A stretch of DNA of 64,000 bases from Marinicauda algicola (GTDB taxonomy: Bacteria > Pseudomonadota > Alphaproteobacteria > Caulobacterales > Maricaulaceae). The notes beneath the pieces were generated by a model. That model saw nothing but the letters and a program-made list of their open reading frames with translations, did not search any database and was not told where the DNA came from. The DNA is taken from contig NZ_CP071057.1 of NCBI RefSeq assembly GCF_017161425.1, positions 2,481,501-2,545,500 of the forward strand, given 5' to 3'. Shown in pieces: positions 18,236 through 26,771 of the stretch; the first letter of the stretch is position 1; each line of letters begins with the position of its first letter. The translations under genes and the position numbers were made by a program.

Positions 18236-19282
18236 CTACCGTCGCGCCGACTGCGCGCCTCTCGCGATGCGGATCAGGAGTTCGCCGACGATCGCCTCGA
18301 CCGGGGCGCCCGAACGCTTGACGGCGCGCTCGGCGTCGAAGGCGAGCTTGCGGGCATGGTCGAGCCGGCGTCCGGTCCACAGGCGCGATTGCTGGCGGAA
18401 CAGGTCGGCGGGCGGACCGAAGCGCGGCACGCCGGCGCGGGCAAGCGCGCCGGGATCGCCGCCGGCACTGGCTGCGACGTCGATCTGGTCGATCTTTCTC
18501 TGCAGCGCGCGCAGCACGCCGACCGGGGACAGACCCGCCGACAGCGCGCGCGCATAGCCGCGGTCGGCGGACACCGGATCGCCGAGCAGGGCCGGATCGA
18601 CGACCTGGTCGAGCGCGGCCTCCCCGCCGGCGGCGCACACCTCGGCGATGTCTTCCCGCGTGATCACGCCCGGCTCGCCGCCGCGCTGCTGCGCCGTGCC
18701 GTGATAGAGGATCAGCTTCTCGATCTCGGCGCGGGCGAGCTGGCGATTTCCCTCGATGAGCGGGGCGAACAGGGCGCGCGCCTCGGGGGCGAGGGTGAGA
18801 TTCTCCTCGCCGAGCAGCTGGTCGGCGAATGCCAGGATGTCCCCGCCGCTTTCCGCATAGCAGGCGATCGCGGCCGCGCGCTTTCCCTCCTCGGCCAGCT
18901 TTCGCAGCCTGGAGCCCTTCTTCAGATCGCCCGCCTCGATCACGAGGCGCGCCTCGGCGGGCGCCGCCCCGGCCTCGAAATCCTTCAGCCAGGCTGCGGC
19001 CGCGGGCGAATCGCCCGACAGGCGCAGGCGCACCAGGCGTCCCCCGCCGGTCAGGGACAGGGCCGACATCGCGTCGGCGAGCCCGGCCGGGTCGGACTTG
19101 ATATCCTCCTCCGACAGCCGGCTCACGGCGAAGGGGTCGTCGGGATCGGGTACGAGACTGCGCGCCAGCGTCTCGCCGCGCTCGCGCACCAGCCCGCCCT
19201 CCGGCCCGAACAGGAGGAAGACCTGGATCGCGCCGGGCGGCGATTGCAGCGTGCGATCGATGTCGCGGGGCTTAACTTTCAC
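18236..19282 (-). CDS. holA: DNA polymerase III subunit delta
   Basis: HolA is the clamp-loader subunit that opens the beta sliding clamp. The 348-residue protein begins MKVKPRDIDRTLQSPPGAIQVFLLFGPEGGLVRERGETL, the usual family N-terminus, and contains the mid-protein GNRQLARAEIEKLILYHG block. Its 5' end overlaps the lptE 3' end by 11 bases, the lptE-holA pairing seen widely in proteobacteria. Confidence 0.92.
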   Translation of the reverse strand: MKVKPRDIDRTLQSPPGAIQVFLLFGPEGGLVRERGETLARSLVPDPDDPFAVSRLSEEDIKSDPAGLADAMSALSLTGGGRLVRLRLSGDSPAAAAWLKDFEAGAAPAEARLVIEAGDLKKGSRLRKLAEEGKRAAAIACYAESGGDILAFADQLLGEENLTLAPEARALFAPLIEGNRQLARAEIEKLILYHGTAQQRGGEPGVITREDIAEVCAAGGEAALDQVVDPALLGDPVSADRGYARALSAGLSPVGVLRALQRKIDQIDVAASAGGDPGALARAGVPRFGPPADLFRQQSRLWTGRRLDHARKLAFDAERAVKRSGAPVEAIVGELLIRIARGAQSARR

Positions 19283-19787
19283 CGCCGTAGCCGGCTTCGA
19301 TCCGGCGCAGCACCAGGGCGATGTCGCGGGAGATCTGCCGGGCGAGGGCGTCGGCGCCCTGCTGCTCGGCCGAACGGCGCGCGGAGATCAGGGCGTAGGC
19401 CTCGGTCGGCGCATCGAAATAGACGAGCTCGCTCGCCGCGCCCTCGTGCACCGTCTCCTCGCCGTGCAGGAGGCGGTACTGCGCCCCGACGGTCAGGCCG
19501 AACCGGCGCGCGCGCGCATCGGCGGACACGCCGAGCGCGCGTTCGGTGGAGCTGGCCGCGATCACGAGACGATAGGCGCTGCGCCCGGCGCCGAACTCTT
19601 CCTCGAGCGCATCCTCGATCAGATAGCCGAGCCGGTCCGGCCCGGCCTCGATCTCGACGCCGGCGAGATGGCGGTAGTCCGGGCTCGCATAGAGCGGCTG
19701 GAAACCGCAGGCGGCGAGCGCGGGCAGGACGAGCAGGGCGAGGGCTGCGATGGTGAACCGCGCCGCGCCGGACCGCTTGAGCGTCAT
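19272..19787 (-). CDS. lptE: LPS-assembly lipoprotein LptE
   Basis: LptE is the outer-membrane lipoprotein that plugs the LptD barrel during LPS export. The 171-residue product has a signal peptide with lipobox LAACGFQPLYA, the family's usual post-cysteine sequence, followed by a two-layer sandwich-like domain. The ATG at 19787 begins the signal peptide; a longer frame is rejected. It overlaps holA by 11 bases, and its position between DUF3576 and holA supports one operon. Confidence 0.88.
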   Translation of the reverse strand: MTLKRSGAARFTIAALALLVLPALAACGFQPLYASPDYRHLAGVEIEAGPDRLGYLIEDALEEEFGAGRSAYRLVIAASSTERALGVSADARARRFGLTVGAQYRLLHGEETVHEGAASELVYFDAPTEAYALISARRSAEQQGADALARQISRDIALVLRRIEAGYGGES

Positions 19788-19816
19788 GACACCCTCCCTG
19801 CCGTGCAGCGGCGTCC

Positions 19817-20305
19817 TCAATCGCCGATCGTGGCGATGCGAAGCTGGCGCGCGCGCGTCAGGATCGCGTTCTCGATCTGGATGCGGGTGGCCGGGTCCAC
19901 CGTGGAATCGGCCCAGCGATCGTCCTGGCGAACCTGCTTGAACAGCTGCACCGACAGGGCGTCGGCCCGCAGGCGGCTGTCGAGGATGTAGACCGTCGCC
20001 TTGAAGCGCTCGTCGGGTTGCTCGGGATTGGCGTACCAGTCGGTGATGATCACGCCGCCGAACGGGTCGACCTCGGACAGCGGCATGAAGGAGAGCGTGT
20101 CCAGCGTGGCGCGCCACAGGAAGCTGTTGACGCCGATGCCGACCTCGGCTTCGGCCGGAGCGCCGCGGCCGCCGGTGAAGGGCAGCCGATCGAGCAGGCC
20201 GCGATCGGAGTTGGCCTCTTCGGTGTCCGAGCGCGTGTTGCAGCCGGCCAGAAGGGCAGCGAGAACCAGTCCGGTGGTGGCGGCGATCATCGGGCGAACG
20301 CGCAT
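19817..20305 (-). CDS. DUF3576 lipoprotein
   Basis: The 162-residue protein has a signal with lipobox LLAGCNT and then the conserved DUF3576 core: GVNSFLWRATLDTLSFMPLSEVDPFGGVIITDWY. The family occurs in alphaproteobacteria next to lptE and leucyl-tRNA synthetase; its role is unknown but envelope-associated. The ATG at 20305 has AAGGAGG ahead of it, which decides the start over longer frames. It lies 29 bases upstream of lptE. Confidence 0.88.
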   Translation of the reverse strand: MRVRPMIAATTGLVLAALLAGCNTRSDTEEANSDRGLLDRLPFTGGRGAPAEAEVGIGVNSFLWRATLDTLSFMPLSEVDPFGGVIITDWYANPEQPDERFKATVYILDSRLRADALSVQLFKQVRQDDRWADSTVDPATRIQIENAILTRARQLRIATIGD

Positions 20306-20674
20306 CAAGTCAGCCTCCTTGGGGGAGAGGGAGCGGCCGGTAGATTCCGGCGCGCCCGCGTGTGGATCGGTCAATCTTGACTGCCTCTATACCATGGCTC
20401 GCGCACATGGCCAGAGCGTCGCGCGCACGCCCTGCCCGCGAGGCGGCGTGACCAATATGCCACATTCCCGCCACATGATCGGCGCGCTTCCACGCGGGCG
20501 CTTGCATCGCGCCGCGAGTGTGTGTCTGTTTATCCCGCGTCCGGGGGGACGGGGCCGATCGGTGAGGCCGCGAACCATGACAATCGCGCGCGATGCAGTC
20601 GCTGTGATTGCCGCCGACGCGAGGTTCGCGGCCGCACCGGCGCTTTGTCTCCGATCCACGCCTTTCCCGAGAGC
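20306..20674. other. Intergenic region between divergent DUF3576 and porin-like genes
   Basis: These 369 bases hold no supported gene. Both neighbours read away from it, so both promoters should lie here, but I see no clear -35/-10 pair in either direction. Confidence 0.4.
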
Positions 20675-21868
20675 ATGATGAGCCGTTTCAGCGCGACGGT
20701 CTTCGCCGCGTCCGTCCTGACGCAGCCCGCACCGGCCAATGCGCTCGAGATCACGGCCTCGCTCAAGGCCGACGCCGTCGTGCGTCTCGGCACCGAGACG
20801 GACCGCTCGCAGGCTGTCCTCGCCGACGTGAGCCTGGGGCTGGAGGCCGAGCACATCACGCAGGACGGGTGGCGCCTGGGTGCCGTGGCGAGCCTGCGCG
20901 CGCAGCACGACAGCGCGCGGCGCGGCTTCGCGCGCCAGGCCGGCGATTGTCCGCCTGCCCTCGCCGATTGTCCGTCTACGCACGGTCGGGGCCTTTCCGG
21001 CGCGCTGACCGGGCTTCACGCCGTTGGCGGCCTCGACGCCGACACCGGCCGGGGCGAGGTCGAGGCGGCCTATCTCTTCGTCAGGGCGCCCCGTTTCGAG
21101 CTGCGGCTCGGGCGCGGTCCGGGCGCGGCGGCGATCGAGGCCGAGCCCCTGCCGGGCGCGTTCCGGCTGATGCGCGCCGATGCGGGCCTCGTCGACCCGG
21201 AGGGCTTCGCGCTGGCGAGCACCGCGAACACGCTCTCGACGAACAGCGCCAAGATCGTGGTGCAGAGCCGTCGCCTCCTCGGATTTCGCGCCTCCGCCTC
21301 CTACACGCCGCAGGCGCAGTCGTGCGGCGTCGATGTCTGCCGGCCCGAGACCGGCGCGGCCGGACCGGTCTTCGCCGAGGTGGAGAACGTCCTCGAGGGT
21401 GCGCTGTCCTTCGATCATCGCTTCCGCTCGAGCGGCCAGCGCTGGACCGCCTCGCTCGCCGCGAGCGCCGGCGAGGCGGGCGGCCCGTTCGCGGCCGGCT
21501 TCGAGGATCCCTGGGCGGCGAGCGCGCGGGTGATCTGGAGCCGCGGCGCGCTCTCCGCCGGGCTCGGCGCGCTCGTCAGCAATGACGGGGTGGAAGACGG
21601 CGATTACCGCGCGCTCTCCGCCTCGCTCGCCTGGGAGCGCGGGCCCTGGCTCACCGCGCTCGAGTGGGCGGGCGCAGACAGTGATCTCGTCCACGCGCAG
21701 GGCTGGACGCTGCAGCTCGGCAGCTCGCGCCTGTTCGAGAACGGTGCCGTTGCCGGCGTCGGGCTGCGCCATGGCGAGGAGACCGTCCCGGCGGTGCACG
21801 GCGTGCAGCGGGCCTCGGATACGCGCTCGGCGAGCACGCTCTTCGTCGAGGCGGGGTTGCGTTTTTGA
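20675..21868 (+). CDS. Porin-like outer-membrane beta-barrel protein
   Basis: The 397-residue product starts with a probable signal peptide (cleavage near PANA-LEI) and consists of alternating amphipathic strands such as RLGAVASLRAQHD, FELRLGRGPGAAAI and LTALEWAGADSD. It ends in Phe (VEAGLRF), the outer-membrane insertion signature. This looks like an alphaproteobacterial porin, so small-solute diffusion is the likely job. Two adjacent ATGs at 20675 and 20678 are possible. One short Cys pair loop (SCGVDVC) may form a disulfide. Specificity is not predictable. Confidence 0.72.
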   Translation: MMSRFSATVFAASVLTQPAPANALEITASLKADAVVRLGTETDRSQAVLADVSLGLEAEHITQDGWRLGAVASLRAQHDSARRGFARQAGDCPPALADCPSTHGRGLSGALTGLHAVGGLDADTGRGEVEAAYLFVRAPRFELRLGRGPGAAAIEAEPLPGAFRLMRADAGLVDPEGFALASTANTLSTNSAKIVVQSRRLLGFRASASYTPQAQSCGVDVCRPETGAAGPVFAEVENVLEGALSFDHRFRSSGQRWTASLAASAGEAGGPFAAGFEDPWAASARVIWSRGALSAGLGALVSNDGVEDGDYRALSASLAWERGPWLTALEWAGADSDLVHAQGWTLQLGSSRLFENGAVAGVGLRHGEETVPAVHGVQRASDTRSASTLFVEAGLRF

Positions 21869-21966
21869 CACGGTGGATTTTGATTCGCGGTAATCGAAAC
21901 CAAATCGGTCTTTCGTCGTTCAACCCGGTACGCTATCTAATCAGATCGAATTGCCGGAGTTGGAAC

Positions 21967-22548
21967 ATGGTTTCCGGGGCTGCGAAACTTCTGGCCGGTG
22001 CGTGCGCCGCAGCGCTGCTGACGGCGCCGTTGGCGTTCGCGCAATCGAGCGAGCCGGAGGCGGAGCTGTTCGTTCTGCGCGGGGTGCCGGCCGCGAGCGC
22101 GCAGGCGCTCGAAGGCGCGGTCGAGATCCAGTCCCTCGGACTGGACGAGCCCGCCGAGTCCGCGTCCGGCGAAGCCGGGTCGGGCGGCGAGTCCGCAAGC
22201 TCCGCCCTCGCGCCCATGGAGCCGGCCGCCGGTTCCTCCCTGCCCTGGTATGAGCGCTTCACCGTCTCGACCCCGTCCGAATACCATTCGGCCTGGGGCG
22301 AGGAGGCGACCGAGTTCAGCTTCACCGCCGGCGAGCGCTGGGGCTTCACGCTCGGCATCGCCGAGCAGGAGCACGGCCCCCAGCAGTTCGAGCTTGAGGA
22401 TGTCCGGGCGGGCGCCTTCTACGAGCTCAGCAGCCGCTTCCGCGTGGGCACGAACCTGCGCTTCTCCTCCCCGACCGCGGACGTGTTCGGTCAGGAGGGC
22501 GAGGACAGCGTGCCCGAGCTGAAATTCGAATCCGCTTTCCGCTTCTAG
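21967..22548 (+). CDS. ntrZ: NtrZ-like periplasmic regulatory protein
   Basis: In Caulobacter NtrZ is a small periplasmic inhibitor of the NtrY sensor kinase. The 193-residue product has a signal peptide (AAALLTAPLAFAQ), a Ser/Ala/Glu-rich linker, then WYERFTVSTPSEYHSAW, ERWGFTLGIAEQ, RAGAFYELSSRFRVGTNLRF and a C-terminal Phe, which resembles the NtrZ pattern as I remember it. It is longer than the usual about 130 residues because of the linker. The ATG at 21967 follows GGAG. The nearby GCTATC at 21932 may be a -10. ntrY/ntrX are not in this window, so the function is inferred. Confidence 0.6.
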   Translation: MVSGAAKLLAGACAAALLTAPLAFAQSSEPEAELFVLRGVPAASAQALEGAVEIQSLGLDEPAESASGEAGSGGESASSALAPMEPAAGSSLPWYERFTVSTPSEYHSAWGEEATEFSFTAGERWGFTLGIAEQEHGPQQFELEDVRAGAFYELSSRFRVGTNLRFSSPTADVFGQEGEDSVPELKFESAFRF

Positions 22549-23168
22549 GGTTCGAGCGGTTGCGCGGATACGGCGCAAACTCCTGAAAAGATACGGTTAT
22601 CAAGCCCGCCGAGCGTGCGGGAATTGACTCCGCCGAGCGCATAGACCGGCACCCGGGCGCCGCGCGCGATTCGCCCGGCGCGCACCGCGCCAAGGGGCGG
22701 GCCGGCGCTGGGGCTCGCGCTCTGGAAGACCGGGGACAGGAAGACCGCCGCGATGCCTGTCCCGGGGGCGCTCGCCGCGACATGGTCGTGTGCGCTCGCC
22801 GTCATCAGCCAGTCCGGGCGCCGCCGCGCCCAGGCCCGGGCGCGATGGGCGCACGCTTGCGGCCAGTGCACGCCCTGCGCCTTCACCGAGCGGGCGAGTT
22901 CGCCATCGTTTGCGACGAGGAAGACGAGTCCGCGCGAGCGGCACAGCCGCGCCAGCGGTCCGGCCAGCGCGATCTGGTCCTCGCGTCCGAAGTGGCGCAG
23001 CACCAGGCCGGCCCCGCCGGGAAGGACCCGGGCGAGCGCGAGCGGATCGGGCGTGCGCTCCGGATCGGTCAGCGCGAAGAAGGCCGGCAGGCCGGCGCGC
23101 GGCGTGAACCGGCGGCCGGCCGCTCTTGCCAGCGCCGCCACGTCGTCATAGGTCCCTTGCGATGACAC
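22545..23168 (-). CDS. Thiamine phosphate synthase-like protein (degenerate)
   Basis: The 207-residue protein resembles a ThiE/TenI TIM barrel: LPAFFALTDPERTPDPLAL, GLVLRHFG, ARLCRSRGLVFLVANDGELA, GVHWPQ, ASAHD and VYALGGVNSRT. Canonical ThiE has GVHLGQ-D and TxTK phosphate-binding parts; here GVHWPQ and FQSASPSAG deviate, so thiamine phosphate synthesis is doubtful. The start is GTG at 23168 behind GGGAGG and overlaps the divergent yggS start by 7 bases. A TenI-like or repurposed role is possible. Confidence 0.7.
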   Translation of the reverse strand: MSSQGTYDDVAALARAAGRRFTPRAGLPAFFALTDPERTPDPLALARVLPGGAGLVLRHFGREDQIALAGPLARLCRSRGLVFLVANDGELARSVKAQGVHWPQACAHRARAWARRRPDWLMTASAHDHVAASAPGTGIAAVFLSPVFQSASPSAGPPLGAVRAGRIARGARVPVYALGGVNSRTLGGLDNRIFSGVCAVSAQPLEP

Positions 23169-23842
23169 AGGTCCTGCCTCCCCACGAAGCGCGCGAGCTC
23201 ATCCTCTCGCGGATCGCCGCCGCCGCCAAGTCCGCCGGCCGCGATCCCGGCGAGGTGACGCTGGTCGCGGTGTCCAAGAAGCAGCCCGAGGCGCGCATCG
23301 AGGCGGCGCTGGCGGCCGGCCAGCGCGTGTTCGGCGAGAACCGGGTGCAGGAGGCCGAGGCGCGCTGGGCGCAGCGGCGCGCGGCCCATGACGATCTCGA
23401 GCTGCGCCTGGTCGGCCCGCTGCAGACCAACAAGGCGGACGCCGCCGTCGCGCTGTTCGACGTGATCGAGACGCTCGACCGCGAGAAGCTGGCGAAAGCG
23501 CTCGTCAAGGCGATGGAGAAGACCGGCAGGAGCCCGCGCCTCTACGTCCAGGTCAATACCGGCGAGGAAGACCAGAAGGCGGGCGTCGCGCCGGCCGAGA
23601 CGGCCGGCTTCGTCGAGCGCATGCGGCGCGACTACGGTCTCGCGATCGAGGGACTGATGTGCATCCCCCCGGTGGAGGAGCCCGCGAGCCTGCATTTCGC
23701 CCTGCTCGCCAGGCTCGCACGCGAGGCGGGGGTGGAGAAGCTCTCCATGGGCATGAGTGCGGACTACGAGACCGCCGTGAGGCTCGGCGCCACGTCCGTG
23801 CGCGTCGGCTCGGCGCTGTTCGGGCCCCGCGAGAGCGCCTAG
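23162..23842 (+). CDS. YggS-family pyridoxal phosphate homeostasis protein
   Basis: The 226-residue protein binds PLP and helps to buffer vitamin B6 in the cell; orthologues are PLPBP/YggS. It has the signature VTLVAVSKKQPEARIEAAL with the PLP lysine near residue 38, FGENRVQEAEARW, the phosphate-binding MGMSADYETAVRLGATSVRVGSALFG, and the usual length. The ATG at 23162 overlaps the divergent thiE-like start; an upstream in-frame start would run far into that gene. Confidence 0.93.
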   Translation: MTQVLPPHEARELILSRIAAAAKSAGRDPGEVTLVAVSKKQPEARIEAALAAGQRVFGENRVQEAEARWAQRRAAHDDLELRLVGPLQTNKADAAVALFDVIETLDREKLAKALVKAMEKTGRSPRLYVQVNTGEEDQKAGVAPAETAGFVERMRRDYGLAIEGLMCIPPVEEPASLHFALLARLAREAGVEKLSMGMSADYETAVRLGATSVRVGSALFGPRESA

Positions 23843-24630
23843 CGCCGGCCCCGGCGGGTATCCTCGAACGGGTCGTCGTCGAGCACGAAGAGGCGCGGGT
23901 CGAGGCGCACGTCGCGCGCATGGTCGGTGAGCTTGACCTCGGTGAAGCCGCCGAAGGCATCGACCGCGATCCAGCCCGCGAGGCGGATCTCGCTCGCCGG
24001 CGCCTGCGGATCGGGATCGGAAAAGATCAGCGTCACCCGACCCTCGCTCTCCCCTTCCGGGTCGACGAGGGTGAGGTAGAGACTGTCCTCCACCCGGACG
24101 ACCTCCTCCACCGCCGCGGAGCCTTCCGGGTCGAGATCGGGTTCCAGGAGCCACTTGAACGGGGTCTGGCCGATCGGGGCGCGGTCCACCGTCTCCAGGT
24201 CGAAGTCGGCGATCGCGACCGTGCTGCCGTCTGCGACGAGCAGGACCGGAGTGGGATCGTCATAGTCGAACCGCACCCGGCCGGGCCGGTCGAGCGCAAG
24301 CGCGCCGGTCGTCACCGACCCGTCGGCCGCGATCTGCTCGAAGCGGGCCGATAGCGTGTCGAGCGTCTCGAAATAGCGCGAGATACGCGCGAGTTCCTCG
24401 CCGGGAGGGCGCTGCGACTCGCGTTCGAGCAGCAGCGGCGTGTCGCCGGCCGGCACGGGCCCGGCCTCGACGGCTTCGGGCTCGGGCAGCGGCTCGGCGG
24501 CGGGCTCGCCCGCCTCCTGGACGAGGGCGGCATGGGCGGTCCCGGCCGAAGCCGGAACGGGGCCGAATGAAGCGGTCGCGCCCGGGACGAGCGCGATCGC
24601 GGTGGAGAGGAGAAAGGTCAATCCGGTCAT
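23839..24630 (-). CDS. lolA: LolA-family outer-membrane lipoprotein carrier protein
   Basis: LolA chaperones lipoproteins from the inner to outer membrane. The 263-residue product has a signal peptide, a roughly 45-residue Pro/Glu/Ala linker, then the LolA core: ARISRYFETLDTLSARFEQIAADGSVTTGALALDRPGRVRFDYDDPTPVLLVADGSTVAIAD. The linker makes it longer than E. coli LolA. It overlaps the yggS end by 4 bases on the opposite strand. A second, weaker LolA-like protein lies at 51949-52689, so the specific role of each is not certain. Confidence 0.82.
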   Translation of the reverse strand: MTGLTFLLSTAIALVPGATASFGPVPASAGTAHAALVQEAGEPAAEPLPEPEAVEAGPVPAGDTPLLLERESQRPPGEELARISRYFETLDTLSARFEQIAADGSVTTGALALDRPGRVRFDYDDPTPVLLVADGSTVAIADFDLETVDRAPIGQTPFKWLLEPDLDPEGSAAVEEVVRVEDSLYLTLVDPEGESEGRVTLIFSDPDPQAPASEIRLAGWIAVDAFGGFTEVKLTDHARDVRLDPRLFVLDDDPFEDTRRGRR

Positions 24631-24738
24631 GGGCCTTCATGTAGCGATCGATTGCGGCGCGAGAAAGGCCCCGGCGTTCATCCTGCCGACAGCTCGCGCG
24701 GGTGGGAGAACCGCCCCCGGCGCCCTATCTTGAGCGCC

Positions 24739-25317
24739 ATGGAACGCCGCGTCACATACGAAACCTGGCCGGCCGAGGAGATCGGCACCGGGCTCGGCGC
24801 GCCGCCCGGTGCGCCCGGCGAGCTGCTGTTCGACGCGCATATCCGGCCCCACCGCTCCCTGCCCAATCCGGGCTTCTACGCCCTGATGATCGCGCTCGCC
24901 GTGCTCAGCTTCATCGCCGGGATCGCCTTCGTCCTGGCGGGCGCCTGGCCGGTCGTGGGATTCTTCGGGCTCGAGGTCCTGCTCGTCTGGCTGTGCTTCA
25001 AATTGTCCTACCGCGACGGGCGGCGGCTCGAGATCGTGCGCGTCACGGCGCAGGACATCCATGTCGCCCGGCGCGGGCCGACCGGTCAGGAGACGCGCTT
25101 CCGCCTGCCCGCCGCCTGGACGCGCGTCGAGATCGAGGGTGCGGGCGAGCCCGACGTGCAGGCGCGCCTGACCTCGCAAGGCAAGAGCCTGATCATCGGT
25201 GCGATGCTGTCGCCCGCCGAGCGCGAAAGCCTCGCGGCGGCGGTGCGCGAGGCGCTCGACAAGGCCCGGCGCGCCCGCGGTCCGCTGGCGCAAGAATCGG
25301 GTGGCGCCCCGGCCTGA
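24739..25317 (+). CDS. DUF2244 membrane protein
   Basis: The 192-residue protein has two adjacent predicted membrane segments (ALMIALAVLSFIAGIAFVLA and VVGFFGLEVLLVWLCFKLSY) followed by a cytoplasmic RRLEIVRVTAQDIHVARRG domain, the pattern of DUF2244. Function is unknown; the family is common in alphaproteobacteria. The ATG at 24739 was preferred over an upstream in-frame ATG because it begins the recognisable protein. It reads away from lolA. Confidence 0.8.
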   Translation: MERRVTYETWPAEEIGTGLGAPPGAPGELLFDAHIRPHRSLPNPGFYALMIALAVLSFIAGIAFVLAGAWPVVGFFGLEVLLVWLCFKLSYRDGRRLEIVRVTAQDIHVARRGPTGQETRFRLPAAWTRVEIEGAGEPDVQARLTSQGKSLIIGAMLSPAERESLAAAVREALDKARRARGPLAQESGGAPA

Positions 25318-25336
25318 CCGGGCCCATTCTCGTGTC

Positions 25337-26200
25337 ATGGCTATCACCGATCTCGACCCCACCCCCCTCGACGAGCGCGCCCGCGACTATCCCCGCGTGG
25401 TCGCCGCGCTCGACTATCTCTCGCGCCACTGGAGCGAGCAGCCCGATCTCGACGAGGTCGCGGCCGCCGCCGGGCTTTCCCCCTTCCACTTCCAGCGGGT
25501 GTTCACGCGCTGGACGGGGACGAGCCCCAAGCGCATGGTTTCCGCGCTCACCCACGCCACGGCGCGCCAGCTCCTGGTGGAGGGCGCGAGCGTGCTCGAC
25601 GCGGCGCTCGAGACCGGCCTGTCGGGGCCCTCCCGGCTGCACGACGTGTTCATCGCCGAGGAGGCGGTCACGCCCGGCGAGGCCAAGCGCGGCGGTGCCG
25701 GGCTCGTCTTCACGGCCGGCGTCGCCCCCTCGCCCTTCGGCAGCGCGGTCGTCCTGATCGCGCCCAAGGGCCTGTCCGGCCTCGCCTTCGCCGATCCCGG
25801 AGAGGAGGAGGCCGCCCTCGCCGATCTCGCCGCCCGCTTCCCCGACGCCGGCACGAGACGCGACGACCGCACGGCGCGCGAATGGGTGGAGCGCATCTTC
25901 GCGCGCGGGCCCGGGCGCGATGCCCTGCCGCTCGCCCTCTACGGCACGCCCTGGCGACGCCAGGTGTGGCGCGCCCTGCTCGCGATTCCTCCGGGCAAGA
26001 CGGTGAGCTACCGCACCATCGCCGAGGAGGTGTGCACCGCGAAGGCCTCGCGCGCCGTCGGGGCGGCGGTCGGGGCGAACCCGGTCAGCTGGCTCATCCC
26101 CTGCCACCGGGTCCTGTCGAGCGACGGCCGGCTCACCGGCTATCACTGGGGGCTGAAGCGCAAGTGCGCGATGCTCGCCTACGAGGCCGCGATGGATTAG
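25337..26200 (+). CDS. AraC-type HTH plus O6-methylguanine-DNA methyltransferase (Ada-like)
   Basis: The 287-residue protein joins an AraC HTH (residues about 20-105, LDEVAAAAGLSPFHFQRVFTRWTGTSPKRMV) to a methyltransferase that transfers alkyl groups from O6-alkylguanine to its own cysteine. The active site is PCHR with Cys256 after TPWRRQVWRALLAIPPGKTVSYRTIAEEV. Unlike E. coli Ada it lacks the N-terminal zinc phosphotriester domain, so Ada-style autoactivation through that domain is absent. This shorter form is frequent in alphaproteobacteria. It lies 10 bases ahead of a small membrane-protein gene. Confidence 0.9.
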   Translation: MAITDLDPTPLDERARDYPRVVAALDYLSRHWSEQPDLDEVAAAAGLSPFHFQRVFTRWTGTSPKRMVSALTHATARQLLVEGASVLDAALETGLSGPSRLHDVFIAEEAVTPGEAKRGGAGLVFTAGVAPSPFGSAVVLIAPKGLSGLAFADPGEEEAALADLAARFPDAGTRRDDRTAREWVERIFARGPGRDALPLALYGTPWRRQVWRALLAIPPGKTVSYRTIAEEVCTAKASRAVGAAVGANPVSWLIPCHRVLSSDGRLTGYHWGLKRKCAMLAYEAAMD

Positions 26201-26210
26201 GTACGAGGTC

Positions 26211-26771
26211 ATGATGATCTCGCCCTATGTCTACCTGACCGCAGCGCTCGCCCTCCTGGTTTCGGCGGCGCTGCTCGTGCGCTGGTATGTCGCCCGGCGC
26301 AGCCTGCACGCCGATGCGCGCGCCGAGTATGCCGACCGCACCCGCACCAAGCCGGCAACGGTGAAGGGCCTGAACGAAAACCAGTTCGTGGCCGTCTATG
26401 TCTCCAGCCACCAGCCGCGCTGGGCGCTCTATGCCGCCGGCGCATTGGCGACCGCGGTGGTGCTGAGCCCGCTGGTGCTGCTGCTCGTCGTCGCGCTCTA
26501 CGAGCTATTCTGGCAGGCGGCCGGGGCGCCGGAATGGGCCGGGGCGGGCGGCTATGTCTTCATGTTCGCCCTGTTCTTCGGCACGGTCTTCCTGTGGGCG
26601 CTGATCGGGGGCGCGTTCGCCCACGCCTATCACCGGCGCAGTTCCGAGCCCTTCTCCCATGCGCTCGCCCGCGCCCGGGGGGAGCCGCTGCCCGAAGACG
26701 CCGAATTCCGGCGCCGGCCGGCCTGGGCGCGCCGCGTCCGGCCCGACCCGGTCGATGAGGAGAAGAGCTGA
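26211..26771 (+). CDS. Membrane protein of unknown function
   Basis: The 186-residue protein has an N-terminal membrane segment (YLTAALALLVSAALLVRWYVARR), a short soluble part, and two further hydrophobic segments (AAGALATAVVLSPLVLLLVVALYEL and YVFMFALFFGTVFLWALIGG), then a basic, charged tail. No domain is recognised. Its stop overlaps the gloA start as TGATG, so it is probably co-translated with gloA. Nothing in the sequence gives a function. Confidence 0.7.
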   Translation: MMISPYVYLTAALALLVSAALLVRWYVARRSLHADARAEYADRTRTKPATVKGLNENQFVAVYVSSHQPRWALYAAGALATAVVLSPLVLLLVVALYELFWQAAGAPEWAGAGGYVFMFALFFGTVFLWALIGGAFAHAYHRRSSEPFSHALARARGEPLPEDAEFRRRPAWARRVRPDPVDEEKS

